64,000 nucleotides of DNA from Spirometra erinaceieuropaei (GCA_902702965.1 CACRXP010000300.1:381397-445396); one strand, 5' to 3'; positions 1 to 11,600 are shown, numbered from the stretch's first letter. Translations and numbers: made by a program. The notes: a model not told the origin generated them from the sequence alone.

Positions 1-83
1 GGAGGAGGAGGAGGAGGACGAGAGTTCAATTCGAGAGGGGAGGAGGGAATCGTGATTAAAACGAGATAGGAAGCAGAACTCAC

Positions 84-308
84 AACCCCAAGCGACGGTT
101 GATTCCGTCGCACTCGGCCGACAGGAGGAGAGATCCTCGAAGACGGAGGAGAAGCCATGATTGGAGTAGGACCACTTGCTGTTGGAAAGCAGCATAGTTC
201 GGTTGGTGGCATAGGCGAGCACGAAACAGTGAACGACGTGATGGATCTGACAACCGAACCCACATAGCTTGTTGATATCCATTACCAAAAATTTGGCCCG
301 GTTACAAT
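84..308 (-). CDS. FUT8: FUT8-like alpha-1,6-fucosyltransferase, catalytic-domain exon (partial gene)
   Basis: Minus-strand exon of 225 nt. A polypyrimidine-rich acceptor (CCCACAG) precedes base 308 and a strong donor (GTGAGT) follows base 84; both ends are phase 1. The product contains INKLCGFGCQIHHVVHCF followed by LAYATNRTMLL and a SKWSYSNHGFSSVFED block. This matches, from memory of the family, the start of the FUT8 catalytic domain (INKGCGYGCQLHHVVYCF, then AYGTQRT and a W-Y-G-W-VF segment). FUT8 is a Golgi type II membrane enzyme that moves fucose from GDP-fucose to the innermost GlcNAc of N-glycans in alpha-1,6 linkage. The GDP-fucose-binding and catalytic arginine exons would lie left of the window. 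The exon has no stop or frameshift and looks functional. Confidence 0.88.
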
Positions 309-439
309 CTGTGGGATGCTGGCGGACAGAAAGGACATAATGGTAAGGGACTGCTGAAAAAAAATCATCAGCTTACAGAGACTCATTAAATTCTATATTT
401 GGGCACAGTTTGAAGTGTTTCCAAAAAAGTAATTGGTGC

Positions 440-1740
440 TTGAGACAGGCATGCATCGGGGAGGGTTGAAATGTCGCGAGCAACGAATTTCACCGCGTGT
501 CTCACGGAGTGGGCGTAGCAACGGTGACTTGCGCAGCACCTCTCACACTTTGCCGACTCCCTCATCAATCCTGCTCAGACAATGCTAAGGCAATTGGAAG
601 GTACCTCAGGCGCAGTGGCAGACAAGGTCAAACAGTCCGTCTACCCGTGCCACACACAGCCTGGTTTCCACTACACTTAACAGCTTACAGTAAGGGCGAC
701 TGAGAACTCAAACCACCGAGGATATCGTAAGGGCCACCCGGGGGAGGACTCATTTCATCCTGAGCCTCAGTCCCCAATCCCTCCAGAAGAGCCCAGATAT
801 CCCGTCAGTTGGCAACTTCCCAGTTTGGTGCGCTGTAATAGATTCCAGCGTCATATTTACAGAAGAGAATGTGTTGGTTTGCCTTACGGGTTGATTCTTC
901 AATGTCGGTCTCACTCTCTTTCTCTTTCCTTACCCCTCCCACTGTCCGAATCTCTTTGCAAAGCGACGATAGTACCTACTGGGTGAGGCATAGTCAAGGA
1001 TAACGAAGAACGAGAAGGGCACTCACCTTCTGAAATCGAGGGCAGAAACAACGGTGTACTGTTATCTCCCGACGTCAGACACCGTGGAGGAATAACACAG
1101 AAAAGACATTTCCCTTGCAGTCTGAATGACACATTAGGCAAAATATTCCCGACAACGCATATGTGGAAGTTCAAAACCACATACAAGACGAGTTAGGTCA
1201 GACTATAAGTGAGGAAGACCGATATAAACGGACAAACTGCGGCCAAAACAGAAGTCACAGGTTTCGCATTCTTTCCCGTTGGGCAAAGAAGATTTTGCTC
1301 TTGAANGCAGACGAAGTTGAATGCTGTCAGGTCCTCGCGCCCGCCTAGGAGACGAGGGAAGACTGCAGACTCCTTAATGTTAGTGGCTGGTCATATCGCC
1401 TCGAAACCAACAATGCGTGAACCTCCAAGTCTGCGCGGACGCCTTGCGGAGGGCGAAAACAAGACAGTCCTGCCTAATTCGTCTAATAATCAGAGTGCGG
1501 CTCCGTCTAAGACGATTCTATCAATCTTTGTAGTCGACATCCGTAACGGATCCGTCACAGCTCAGAGGCTGACAGTGCGATGAGGACCGTACAGGAATTC
1601 GTACTCATTTGTCGAGTTTCTCTTGGCGGAAAACTGAGAATCCCTGGGCTTTACCTTTTAGTATTCGTACACAGTTCAGATTTAGACAAAAATGCACACA
1701 ACCGACGTGAATTGGTGTTTTTGGCAGATCAGAATAATTT
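440..1740. other. FUT8 intron sequence without a supported gene
   Basis: No exon with good splice sites was seen. Bases 480-860 weakly resemble the zinc-finger-repeat flank at 10.32-10.52 kb: both carry a 'ccacacacag' segment and a 'ttggcaactttcca..gcgc' segment. They are probably an old copy of that repeat. Confidence 0.35.
1306..1306. other. single ambiguous base (N)
   Basis: One N in otherwise called sequence. It lies in a FUT8 intron and affects no supported feature. Confidence 0.95.
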
Positions 1741-1750
1741 ATTTGACCGG

Positions 1751-1875
1751 TGGGGCCTCGTGCCTCAGGTGGTTAGAGCGCTGGCTGTGATCAAGCCATG
1801 TCCTTGATGTCGTTGATTCGAATCCTACCGAGGCTGATGAGTTTTTCGCAATGGGGTCAAATAAGTTGCTCAAAT
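1751..1875 (+). repeat. tRNA-derived SINE, family 1
   Basis: It starts with a tRNA-like head (GGGGCCTCGTGCCTCAGGTG, then GTTAGAGCG as box A) and has box B as GATTCGAATCC. The body contains the family's GTCAAATAA segment. It is related to the copies at 2.03, 2.79, 2.97, 16.4 and 16.7 kb. The tail unrelated to tRNA marks it as a SINE and not a tRNA gene. Confidence 0.8.
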
Positions 1876-2032
1876 TTGTCAAGAACACTAATTAATGAAA
1901 TGGGCCTGGTAGTTATCTGGTGGATACTATACTGATTGCTCAGGAAATCCTGCTTGGACAGCTAGTTTGCCTTATCTGATCTGCTGGATTCCATACCTTG
2001 CAGTAGGATGAGCGCGTGTGTTCGTAGCTCGG

Positions 2033-2222
2033 TGGGGTCTCGTAGCTCAGATGGCTAGAACGTTGGCTGTGCTCAAGCCTTTTCCCTGCTGTCATGGGTT
2101 TGAATTCCACCGGGGCCGCGGACTTTTTCCCAGTTGGGTCAAAACAAATTATTTTGTATTTATTTGGGATGAATGTCTGCGCAGTTCGGCGTCTATAATT
2201 CCGCAACAGAGGACCAAATAGG
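2033..2222 (+). repeat. tRNA-derived SINE, family 1
   Basis: The head is GGGGTCTCGTAGCTCAGATG with GGCTAGAACG, and box B is GGTTTGAATTCC. The body 'cagttgggtcaaaacaaatt' and 'attttgtatttatttgggatg' is shared almost base for base with the copy at 2966-3160. The 3' end is 'ggaccaaataggatgc..gcagagtcag'. Confidence 0.85.
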
Positions 2223-2784
2223 ATGCACGCAGAGTCAGTGCGGCCTCTGGCATCATTCCCTAGAAAGGAGAGTTTATTGTTTTTTTTTCTGAAAAAGGCT
2301 TCCCCAAGATAATTTCAGTTCTAAATCCCTAGATGAACGACGCACTCTGTATTTGAATACAAAATCTTCGGGAGTCATAAGCTAGGACAGTTAGAAGAGG
2401 ATCTTCGCATTAGGCTGGGTGCAGAAAAATGTGTTTCTGTCTAGCAGACATATCGTGAATTTAAAAGACTTATGTTATTTTACACAGTGGTGAAAGAAAG
2501 AATGCATTCAACAGGGATTTCGGAATCCTGGCCTGCATGTAGTCACATTCTACCTAGAGCGCCCAAGGGGTGGCAAGGAGTACCAGAGACGCGTCCACAT
2601 AAAACACACAGATTCCGGTCCCTTTTCACTTGATGCAGGATGTCTTTCAGCAAAATCTGGACGACAATCAGGATATCCTCGCGGTAGTCACAGTGAAACC
2701 TCCTGAGTAGGGTTTGGAAATTCCATAATTAATTATCATTAGGTGTCCTGGCATATTTCGATAATTTACTAAAACAATTTGTGA

Positions 2785-2880
2785 AAAAATCGGCGGTCTT
2801 GGTGAGATTCGAACCCACAAAACAGGGACAAGGCTAAATACAATCAACGTTCTAACCAACTGAGCTGCGAGGTTCTAACC
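2785..2880 (-). repeat. tRNA-derived SINE, family 1, head fragment
   Basis: The reverse strand reads a tRNA-like head with box B GGTTCGAATCTC and box A (CAGCTCAGTTGG, then TTAGAACG). It joins 'ccgattttttcac' and lacks the longer body of the plus-strand copies. Confidence 0.75.
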
Positions 2881-2965
2881 GGGATCTGTGAAGTTATTCG
2901 CTGCTGAGAGAAGTTACTCATTCAACTTACTGCAAAGCTTAGAATTCGTCAATTCTGGTACAAGC

Positions 2966-3165
2966 GGGTCCCGTAGCCTAGACGGCCATAGCGTTGATTG
3001 CACTCAAGCCCTGACTTGCTGTTGTGGGTTTGAATCTCCCCGAGACCGCCGACATTTTCACAGTTGGGTCAAAACAAATTATTTTGTATTTATTTGGGAT
3101 GCATGTCTGCACACCTCGGCGTCAGTAATCCCGCAATGGAGTACCAAATAGGATGCCCGCAGAGT
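2966..3165 (+). repeat. tRNA-derived SINE, family 1
   Basis: The head is GGGTCCCGTAGCCTAGACGG, box B is GGTTTGAATCTCC, and the body and 3' end are as in 2033-2222. The two copies differ by scattered substitutions, which suggests insertions of similar age. Confidence 0.82.
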
Positions 3166-4181
3166 CAGCTGTGAAACTACTTCTGTCAGAAGTTGCGTTT
3201 TCTCGAAAAAGGATATTCTCAGGAAGAAAATCTTCTAATTTTAAAAATTCATCTGACAATTTCGTTGCCGTTCGTATTAGTATTGGCCTTCTCTAGTGTC
3301 CAGGGTCAAATGATGCTGCTTATAGGTACACAAGGCAAATTAGATCTTGTTAAAAATCTTAAAAGGTAACTGTCGCATCTTCATAATGGCACAAAGAGAT
3401 GCGTGAAATAATTCCCAGAGATAATGAGTACACTGTAGTTTGGAGGCGACTTTCAGCAAAGTACAAAACGCAGGTTGTATGTGAGAACATAAAGTAGGTT
3501 GCGTAACTCACGAAATATGTCAAAATTAACGAAAAATCTCTAATCAATGGCAATCGGTTTAAGTGCATTGACCGAAACCCCCAGTTAGGAACGTTTAACC
3601 TTTAGCTAAGTGAAAATATAGAAGAATTATTAAAAGTAATATGCAGTTGGTTAGAAATAATACTCCATTCCAAGAATCGGAAATGCGGAAAACTTGAAAC
3701 TTTCTAACAGAGGAGCAAATTCGATTTTTAGGAATAGGCAAAGCCTGTGCATGCAAGGGTCTGAGTATAAAAAAACGGGATAAGCATATAAAAATTTGGA
3801 AGATGTCTTTACGGTTTGCCCTTAAATGTTATCCAAGAATTAGTGTACATGAAATGCGCACCCCTTTTAATGCCGAAATATCTTATAACCAAAAGCATTC
3901 ATTTTGAAGAGCAGGGGATTTCTTCCATGATGAGTATAATAAGTAAAAGCGATGCACAGCTCTTTCAGCAGATATGAAACACTTTATGGAGACAGAAAAT
4001 ATATTTAGAAAATTCACAGTCGCAAGTGACAGTATTCGCAAATTGTGAGAAACATAGGCCCGAACATACAATCAGTCGAAAGCCAGCATAACACCGTGTG
4101 GAAGATAACTTTGGAATACATGAGGACTACACAAATGCCGGGTCTTTTATTGCTGTTCTCGTACTTCCAAGGATGGACCCC
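3166..4181. other. FUT8 intron, nothing recognised
   Basis: AT-rich sequence. No open frame with splice signals, tandem repeat or known element was seen. Confidence 0.4.
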
Positions 4182-4183
4182 TA

Positions 4184-5164
4184 CAGTAGGTGGGCTAACT
4201 CATGAAATGTCAACCAACATTTCGAAATGCGTTCTCGTTTCGAGAAGATAAATTAAATTCTGTTATAAAAATAATTATGATGCAGCATAAATCTATAATG
4301 ATCCAGTTACCTCAGGGTGTCGGCTTTCGAAAGAAATTATTTTTACCTGCATGCAAGATCTATACTCTGCAAAAAATGACTACTTAAGTAGTATGCGATT
4401 TTCTCATTGATTTTCGATGCCCTTGAAAATTCAATTATATTCCATGGAAAACATGCATATTCATTCTTTTACTTATTCGGTAGAAAATCACGTCTTCTTC
4501 CGATTCTATACTCAAAAGAAGAGTATAATTCGGTTTTAAAAAACTTATTCCCGAATAACTTTGAACCCGACCTTCTGTTACACTTGCATTCAGGGTTTCA
4601 AAACTACAAGCTGTATATTTTCCGTGTACGAAAACCATGCATTTCTCTACGGTGTTAAGAGGAGACCATATGAGGTTCATAAAATTAAGCAGTGGATTTG
4701 AGCAATATTGTTAACTTTACAAGCCACTTTCGTAAATGCAGATACATGACGTTCCATGAACGGCCGTTTAACGGTATTAAAAAATCTCACAATCAGAATT
4801 TTTTGAAACCGAATGATACGCTTCATTCGAGTATAAAATCGGAAGAAGACGTGATTTTCTACCGAATAGGCAAAAGAATTAATATGTTTATGCATGTTTT
4901 CCATGAAATTTAGTTGAATTTCCAAGAGCATCGAAAATCAATGAGAAAAGTGCATGCTACCTAAGTAGTCATTTGTTGCAGGGTATAGTTCTTGCATGCA
5001 GCCAAAACTAAGTTCTTTCGAAAGCCGACACCCTGCGGTAACTGGATCATCATAGATTTATGCTGGATCATGATTAGTTTTACAACAATACTTAATTTAT
5101 CTTTTCGAAACGAGAACGCATTTCGGAATTTCGGTTGACATTTCATGAGTTAGCCCACCTATTG
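4184..5164. mobile_element. palindromic MITE, Tc1/mariner-type ends
   Basis: The element is 981 bp and almost all of it is an inverted repeat with arms of about 490 bp, centred near 4.67 kb. The left end reads CAGTAGGTGGGCTAACTCAT and the right end is its complement, ending ..ATGAGTTAGCCCACCTATTG. A TA dinucleotide sits outside each end (4182-4183 and 5165-5166). CAGT-starting ends plus a TA duplication are typical of Tc1/mariner transposons. No transposase is encoded, so this is a non-autonomous foldback copy. The arms differ at scattered positions and carry short indels, so it is not recent. Confidence 0.8.
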
Positions 5165-5488
5165 TATATGTTCTTCAAAAAACTAGAAAAATGAGCGCAA
5201 ATAGCCTTCTACTTTGCTCAGGATTTCAACAAGAGTCCTAAAATTCTCCGGTCGATAAACGTAGGATTCCAGTATTTGATCTACTCTGCTCGGCATTCAC
5301 GCATCACTTTCGACGATGAACCCTGTGTAGGTAAGAGAGCCCCTAGAACTGGTCACGCGGCAGATGCGCTGGGTCTAAATGGGAACCTGACAGGCGTTAT
5401 TGGGAATGCGCACCCAGTTGCAAACGTAAGGCGCGACAATCGGGATGCGTGTCGCCCCCTCTTGCAGTGTAAAGTCCTGATCTGTGTA

Positions 5489-6483
5489 CAGTGTGTGACC
5501 GATCTCATGAAATGTTGGCCGAAATTCTAAAATGCGTTTTCGATTTGGAAGGATTACTTAGGCGCGGTTGCAATACTGATTATCTTGCGGCATAATCATA
5601 TAACATTTCGGACTCGGTAGGATGTAAGCTTTTGAATGGACTGTTTCTCAATCTCCTGTAAAATCCTTACTTGGTAAAAATTGACTACCTAAGTAGTACA
5701 CATTTTGTGCATTGATTTTCGATGGTCTCACAAAGTCAAATATATTTTATAGAATGCACGAACAAAAATATGCTCTCTTTCGGTCGTTTGATAGCGAATC
5801 ACGTCATCTTTATTTTTTATACTCGAAAAAGGCATATAATTAGGCGTTAAAAAGTTTCTAATTATGAGATTTTTAAGACCGTGCAATGTCCATTCATACA
5901 GCATTGTACCTCTCCGTTTACTACTGCTCCTCGTGAAATATGCAACATGGTCCGCATCCATTGTAAAATTTTATGGATCCTATATAGTATCTTTTTAAAG
6001 GGATAGAAGAATACTTAATTTTCTTTACGCGGAACGCATGCACCATGTAGACTGAAATCACTAAGCGCTAATGCAACAGCCGATTAGGCTCCAAATTATT
6101 CGGGAATTAGAAAACTTTTCTAAAACCTAATTATATGCCTTCTTCGAGTATAAAAAATAAAGATGACGTGATCCGCTATCAAACGACCGAAATAGAGCAT
6201 ATTTTTTGTTCGTGATTTCTATAAAATATATTTGAATTTGCGAGACCATCGAAAATCAATGCACAAAGTGTGTACTACTTAAGTAGTCATTTTTTGTCGA
6301 ATACAATCTTTACAGGAGATTGAGAAGCAGTGCATTCAAAAGCTGACATTCCGGGCGAGTTCAAAATATGATAGGACTATGTCGTAACATAATCAGTATT
6401 AAAACTGCGCTCAAGTAATCCTCCCATATCGAAAACGCATTTCAGAATTTTGGTCAACATTTCATGAGATCGGTCACGCACTG
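5489..6483. mobile_element. palindromic MITE, related family, Tc1/mariner-type ends
   Basis: A 995 bp inverted repeat centred near 5.98 kb. The left end reads CAGTGTGTGACCGATCTCAT; the right end is its imperfect complement, closing ..GAGATCGGTCACGCACTG. TA flanks both sides (5487-5488 and 6484-6485). Internal blocks (the ACTTAAGTAGT box, 'attgattttcgatg', the 'tataaaa..gatgacgtgat' block) are shared with the element at 4184-5164, but the terminal repeats differ. The two are sister families. No coding capacity is seen. Confidence 0.8.
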
Positions 6484-6639
6484 TACGTTGTGGACTGTGG
6501 GGGTGTGGTGGTAGGCCTGTGTCCGGATTCGTGCCAGGCCAACCACCTGCGAGCTCTCTCCCGCATCCGATTTTCTTGACTCTGGCATGACACCGAGCAC
6601 AGGTTGGGGGGGAGGGGCGGAGAGAGTGTGGTAGATGTT

Positions 6640-6960
6640 GCGCAGGCCCACTATCACTTTGAACTTACTCACGCGCAAGTTACTGTGCCTGCTTTCAACC
6701 TACTGTGGAGCACGCGGTGCACATCGTTGGCAACGACGGTCGAACTGTCAGCGGAGAGAAATGTGTGACTTTTCTCGCATGGAATGTATACACCATGGAG
6801 TTTCGAAACCTTGGGCGCAAGTGAAGCTTCCGGTTGGGCTTAAAGTACTTGCGGAATTTAAAAAAGACTTTTCCTAAAACCCATAAATACGGCTTCTTCG
6901 AGTATGAAATTCAAATCGGAGCTTAAAATGAATTTAATTGACATGTTTTGTGCATGTTCT
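6640..6960. repeat. MITE-related fragment
   Basis: 'cttttcctaaaaccca..ggcttcttcgagtatgaaatt' and neighbours match the inner block of the 5489-6483 element ('cttttctaaaacctaattatatgccttcttcgag'). The ends are lost. Confidence 0.5.
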
Positions 6961-7044
6961 CTATATAATATAAACAAGACATGGAAGTAATTGCCCAAAA
7001 TACAGGTGGCTTTGCGCTTATACTCCAGGAAGGGTACTTATTCA

Positions 7045-7170
7045 CGCGACTTAACGTTAACCCTAACACTAGCCCTCATAACGCTGGCCCTAATCTTAAT
7101 CCGGACAGAAACAAGAATATGAACCACCTCGTAGAAAAAGTGCCCTAACCCACCCTGGAATTTAGCGCAA
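7045..7170. repeat. degenerate telomere-like repeat
   Basis: Runs of ccctaa-like words (taaccctaacactagccct, ccctaatcttaatccgg) with heavy decay. Similar tracts lie at 8.9 and 27.8 kb. Confidence 0.5.
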
Positions 7171-7599
7171 GCCCGCCTGTAACAACGGGGTACTTATTTC
7201 CGTGCCTCGCTAAACCCTTTTTGAAACCAATACTTTTGGTTGCATTTAGCTGGAAAAACACGATCTGGTCGCCCCATCGACCTGCGGCATTTCGGAGGAC
7301 AGGTAACAGACTGCCTGCCCGTTGAAAAACGATTGGTCCTAGAGACGAGTATGCGACCTCGGAAAAAAGATGTAACCTGTGCTTCCCCTACGCCGCTGCT
7401 GCCAAAAATTTGCATAAATCCAAGGACTTACTTGTCCGCGGTTTCTCCGACAAGGTAGTTGCGACTCGTAAAATTACCGAATCTACGGGATGGTCAAGGC
7501 GTAATTTAGAGTGGTACCTTTCCACGCAAAAAAGCTTAACTAGACACGCTTTTCACCGGAAAAATGAAATTGGCTGCGGTATGTCCCATAGGGCGCTGG

Positions 7600-8760
7600 T
7601 GACAGGATCTGAGTGCGCGCACCAAGTCAGCGCGCGCGCCTTGGCTTCCCGGGGGAAAACGCGCGTTCGTTAACCAGGTCAAATACACCACCGTGACGTT
7701 TAAGCATGGCCCAGGCGGCGTTTACCATCAGGCTTGTGTAGGTAGTTAGTGCCCGGCTAATCAGTGGAAGTCGTTGGGGATGCTGGAGTGGAGAGCGAAA
7801 GTTGTCTGTATCCGCGAAGTTTGAAAGACACCTTTGAGTTTGTCGAGGCTATGAAGAACATTAAACCGGACGGACAAGAGATGCTCTCGTTAGATGTATC
7901 ATCACTGTACCCGTAGTGAAGACAATAAACTTCCTGGGCGACTTCATCAGGGAAACAAACTACCCGATAGGCATGACAGTGGAGACCCTAAATGAACTAC
8001 TTACGCGATGCACACAGAATGTCCAGTTCTTCTGAAAGGGCCAGCTGTAGAGGCAAATTGACGGCGTGGCAATGGGTTCACCGCTTGGACCGTTTCTCGC
8101 AAATGCTTTCATGGGCAAGGTCGAGCAAACGAGTCGCAAAGATACCATTAATGACCTTGACTTCTACGGTCGATATGTGGACGATATCTTTTGCCTGATG
8201 AGTCATACAACCAACAAAAAAGGCCTAGTTCAGGAGTTTAACGGGGCGCACCCCTCTCTGATATTTACCGCAGAGACCGAGGCGAATAACGAGATCGCGT
8301 TCCTCGATGTCCTTCTAAACAGACAAGCGGATGGATCCATCCCACGCAAGATACATCAATGTTCACAGTTTTGTTCACCTAAATCTAAAACGAAACTTAG
8401 TCCAGGGTCTGTCGGCTAGAGTGCGACGCATCTGCTCTCCTGAAACTGTTGAAACAAAACTCCGGCAGCTGCAAAACACGCTCCGCCAAAAAGGGCTATC
8501 CAGAGAGATTAGTTCTCCGGAATATTAGAGAGCGTGTCACAAAAGATGCCGTTGCAATTGCGCGCGCGCCTTGGCTTCCCGGGGAAAACGCGCGTCCGCT
8601 AACCGAGTCAACCGTACCACCGTGACGTTTAAACATGGCCAAGGCAGCATTTACCATCAAGCGATGGCTACTGCCCAGCTTAGCAATGGCAGTTCTTTGG
8701 CATTTGAAATGCAGACGAAAAAGAGCCCATAAGCGATGGCAAAGTGGAGAGCGAAATGTC
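7600..8760 (+). mobile_element. decayed Penelope-like element with flanking direct repeats
   Basis: Two direct repeats of about 170-190 bp (7613-7800 and 8559-8755; both contain GCGCGCGCCTTGGCTTCCCG and 'ccaccgtgacgttta') flank a Penelope-type reverse transcriptase. Repeats on both sides of the coding part are what the LTR-like copies of Penelope elements look like, but an older repeat split by insertion would look the same. Confidence 0.65.
7812..8560 (+). pseudogene. Penelope-like reverse transcriptase fragment
   Basis: Piecing frames together gives, in order: a LKDTFEFVEAMKNIKP segment, MLSLDVSSLYP (motif A region), YRQIDGVAMGSPLGPFLANA (motif B), FYGRYVDDIFCL (the catalytic YVDD motif), EIAFLDVLLNR, then NVHSFV..LNLKRNLVQGLS and a TLRQKGY segment. 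These are the conserved blocks of Penelope RTs. The frame breaks several times: a stop in the second block, a frame change near 8030-8070 and another near 8340. It is not functional as it stands. The longest intact piece is 8066-8419. Confidence 0.85.
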
Positions 8761-8884
8761 GCGGAATAAACTATCGCTCAGGGAAATGACAAGTGTCTGG
8801 GACTGACGTATGTGAACGTCTAAACAGGACATGAGAACAGGAACCGCCTGCAACATGGGCGGCTTTGAGTCAACTTCCAGTGAA

Positions 8885-9090
8885 ATTGGGGTTGTTTTAA
8901 GACACGGGTTGGGATTAGGTTAAGGAGTAGGTTTAAGATTAGACTCGAAGGTAACGGTAAGGTAAGTCAGGATAAAGTTTAGGGTTAAGGTAGGGGCTAG
9001 TGTTAACTGCGGAACTAAGGTTTAGGGTAGGCTTAGGGTCAGGATAAGGGCAACGCTTTAGTTTCATATTAGAGCCATTGTTGAGGTTAG
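8885..9090. repeat. degenerate telomere-like repeat
   Basis: Many ggttag/gggtta-like words (gggttgggattaggttaagg, agggttaaggtaggggctag). They overlap the open frame that runs on from the 9.4 kb exon, so the C-terminal half of that frame is intron and not protein. Confidence 0.55.
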
Positions 9091-9201
9091 GACACGGGAA
9101 TAATTTGCCATTTCTGGAATTATGCGTAGGTCCGCCTTTATTACTTGGGCAGGGCATACCTATTCCCACATAAGTCACAACACAACATACACAACATATA
9201 C

Positions 9202-9448
9202 GAACCTGAAGTGCGTGCAGTTTGGACTGTAAACTGTCTCCAAGCTCTTGGAGGGCCATCTTTTTCGCAGCAGAAGCGCCATCGACACGTGCCAATCCCT
9301 CGATGGTTACCTCAAGGTAACGAGAAAGCTCTTCGAATCGTTCAAGAATCAAATCTTCACCGGGTGGTAGGACCTTTTCCGCCTTCCACTTTCTCAACTT
9401 TGAGCCAATTAGGTAGCGCGACTCGTGGACAAAACGCAGCGCTCTTCG
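9202..9448 (-). CDS. FUT8: FUT8-like fucosyltransferase, helical stem exon
   Basis: Minus-strand exon after the acceptor CTGTTGCAG at 9449-9451. It opens in phase 0 with RRALRFVHESRYLIGSKLRK and ends LGDSLQSKLHALQ. The pattern follows the FUT8 stem region: RR, then a helix with W/L and K repeats, an EDLILERFEELSRYLE helix, a G-A pair and a last helix ending in LQ just before the CxxAK/INK block coded by the next exon at 308-84. Two donors are possible. CAG|GTTCGT after 9206 gives phase 0, whereas GTATAT after 9202 gives phase 1, which is what the next exon needs; I chose the latter. The helices form the dimerising coiled-coil stem in the known enzyme. The open frame runs on past the donor into the intron. 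Confidence 0.8.
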
Positions 9449-9679
9449 CTGCAACAGCTGATGGCTCAATCCAAGCAAGGCTACAAAACGTGGAATAGAC
9501 GCAGGAACAGTATATAAGAGAAGAGGAACCAGCGACAGGAAATAGTCTGGTTTAATGATCAACCGAATCAGAGTTCAAAATTCAGGTAATGCTATCTTTG
9601 AAGTAGGGTATGATCGGCATTTGAGATGAAAGTGAATATTCTAGCCACCCTTGTCTTTATCGATCATACTTTTTAACAG

Positions 9680-9880
9680 TTCATTATATAAGAAGAAACC
9701 TTCGCTGGAATGGGTGCACTTGTTATTCGAAGTTTCAGGTAGCGAGATCGGTTACTCATCTGCCCAGATCTGGGCATTGTTTGCACAGCTCGCATTGGAA
9801 AGTTTGCGTGATGCGAAACACGAGTTATGCAGGGAACACTCCGGCTCCTAGCGATAAGTAGCCGCTCACAACTTGAAGCG
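9680..9880. repeat. interspersed repeat shared with 13.12-13.27 kb
   Basis: 'gctggaatgggtgcacttgttattcg', 'catctgcccagatctgggcattgt' and 'gccgctcacaactt' recur in diverged form at 13,122-13,268. Identity unknown. Confidence 0.5.
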
Positions 9881-9964
9881 TCAGACAACAAATACATCCA
9901 TCTCAGTGAAATTTAAACTTAAATTGAAATTTTGAAATATGATCCTGGTTAAAAAGTATTACTT

Positions 9965-11600
9965 GGATGGGATTGTAGCCGACATTTCGGCCGCCGTTTC
10001 CGACGATGCTCACCGTATGCTCCACACCAGGGTGAGAGCAGGGCCGGCGACCTGAGCGCGAACTCGTTCATAGTAATAACAGACTTGCACAGCATCTAGC
10101 GCACCATCTCCTCCTCCGCCTGGGCTCAGTGTCATGACAGGAGAGGGTGCAGGTGTCTGACGAGACGAAAGCCAGCATCTAAGCGCGTGCCACCGCTGAA
10201 TGGGAGTGCTATAAATACCACATTAAGAAGGAGCCATTGCAGCCTGACTCTCAGTCTACCAGGCGGCTGTTCCACACAAACATACACTGAGCTAACTACG
10301 AAGTCTGATTTATCCCATCGGTTGGCAGCTTTCCAAGACACGACTTTTAGCGCACCGTGACAGATTCAAGCGCTTCAGGTTCTTTGTCGTTAGGAATGTG
10401 CTCTGAGACCGACGAACTCACTCTCACTGAATGAGCTGGTCAAGTGTCTGATGTGGGGTGCGGTTAAGAATAGTCCGCCTACACGCGCCACACACAGGAC
10501 TTGATTGCCCATACGCACACAACAGAATTTCTCACGAGGGTGTAGACAGTCACACGAAGGAACCGAAGAACACAGTCCTCACTTGCGTGAGACGTGCCTG
10601 CGTTGTGCTCTGCTGGAGGTGCCCATGTGTGGTGCATGTGCTGGTGTGGAAATGTGTGATGGTGTGGTCTAGTCCACGGTGATTTATCGCAAATTTTCGT
10701 AGAGGCGCATGTGACCGAGTAGGCCTATGCGGCGGCTGTATGTGCGAGGACAATGAGGGCAGTTGGGGCGATGGCGGAGGCTATATGTTGGTGCTCCAGG
10801 CACTAGTTTGTCTGCCTCTGTGCGATGGATTCGCAAGTGACCCACCAGGCCGATGCGTGACGTGCATGTGCGGCGGCAGTGCAGTCAGGATAGGCTTGGA
10901 GATGCGAAATCGGTTGCCGTGGTGATGCTGCCAGCAGCGACCGGGTTGGTGGATGGGGAGTTGGCAGGACTAGGGATGAGAGTCGTCGAGTGAGCAAAGT
11001 ATGCTTGGTGTGTCTATATTACGGCGAATCTCAGCGGCGTGGACACGCATGTGACCGAATAGGCGCGTGTGGTGAGTAAATGTGGCTGGACAGGGCGGAG
11101 AGTAGAAGTGAATGTTGCGAGTGTATTGGGGAGCTCCTGGCACCACTACACGCCGGTCGCAATGCGATAGATTCGCGAGTGACCGGCGAAGCCGTTGCGT
11201 GAGGTGAGTGTGTGATCATAATGAAAACAGGTTGAGACCAAGTTCACATAGTTGGTGGTAAGGGCGGTGCTAACGGTGGCAGTGGCTGAGGAGGCGTCGG
11301 GAGTGGGAGAGATGGTAGTCGTCCCCGTCGTTGCGGGCATTGTGACAGAGATGACGGAGGTGGCAATGAGCGACGGCAGTTGGGCATCGGAAGTGCGATT
11401 ACTGGTAGTGAGAGAGATCGCCGTTGTGGACAGCGTGAGGGTTGGTGCAGTGTGGACGATGGGGTGGTTGTGGAGGCAACAGTTAGGGTTGTTAGGTTGC
11501 TGTCGTACTGTCTCCTGAGGTGTCTGACGCGACCAACCTACGTGCAGAAGGTTTGTTGGCAGAGGTTGGGTGTTGGCACTGCGGATCGAAGTCACTTGAG
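9965..11600 (-). repeat. zinc-finger-coding repeat, decayed copy
   Basis: The minus strand carries a Thr/Ser/Ala-rich linker (frame 11595-11146, with TTTISPTPDASSATATVSTA) followed by C2H2-like pieces such as TLTSRNGFAGHSRIYRIATG. Farther down come repeated 'gat..attcgcgagtga..' blocks that read as degenerate finger/linker units. Related copies lie at 28.4-29.4, 43.7-44.3 and 49.1-49.8 kb. The left part (9.97-10.34 kb) is a conserved flank ('ccgacgatg.tcaccgt.tg..ccaca', 'gacttgcacagcatcta'). The repeated copy number and broken frames mark a dispersed repeat and not a gene. Confidence 0.6.

Noticed and set aside
1751..3160. Functional tRNA genes
   Set aside because: Boxes A and B are present, but the cloverleaf is degenerate and each copy has the same non-tRNA tail, so they are SINEs.
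8939..9201. C-terminal part of the 207-codon minus frame as protein
   Set aside because: It lies beyond the donor of the FUT8 stem exon and is made of telomere-like repeat.
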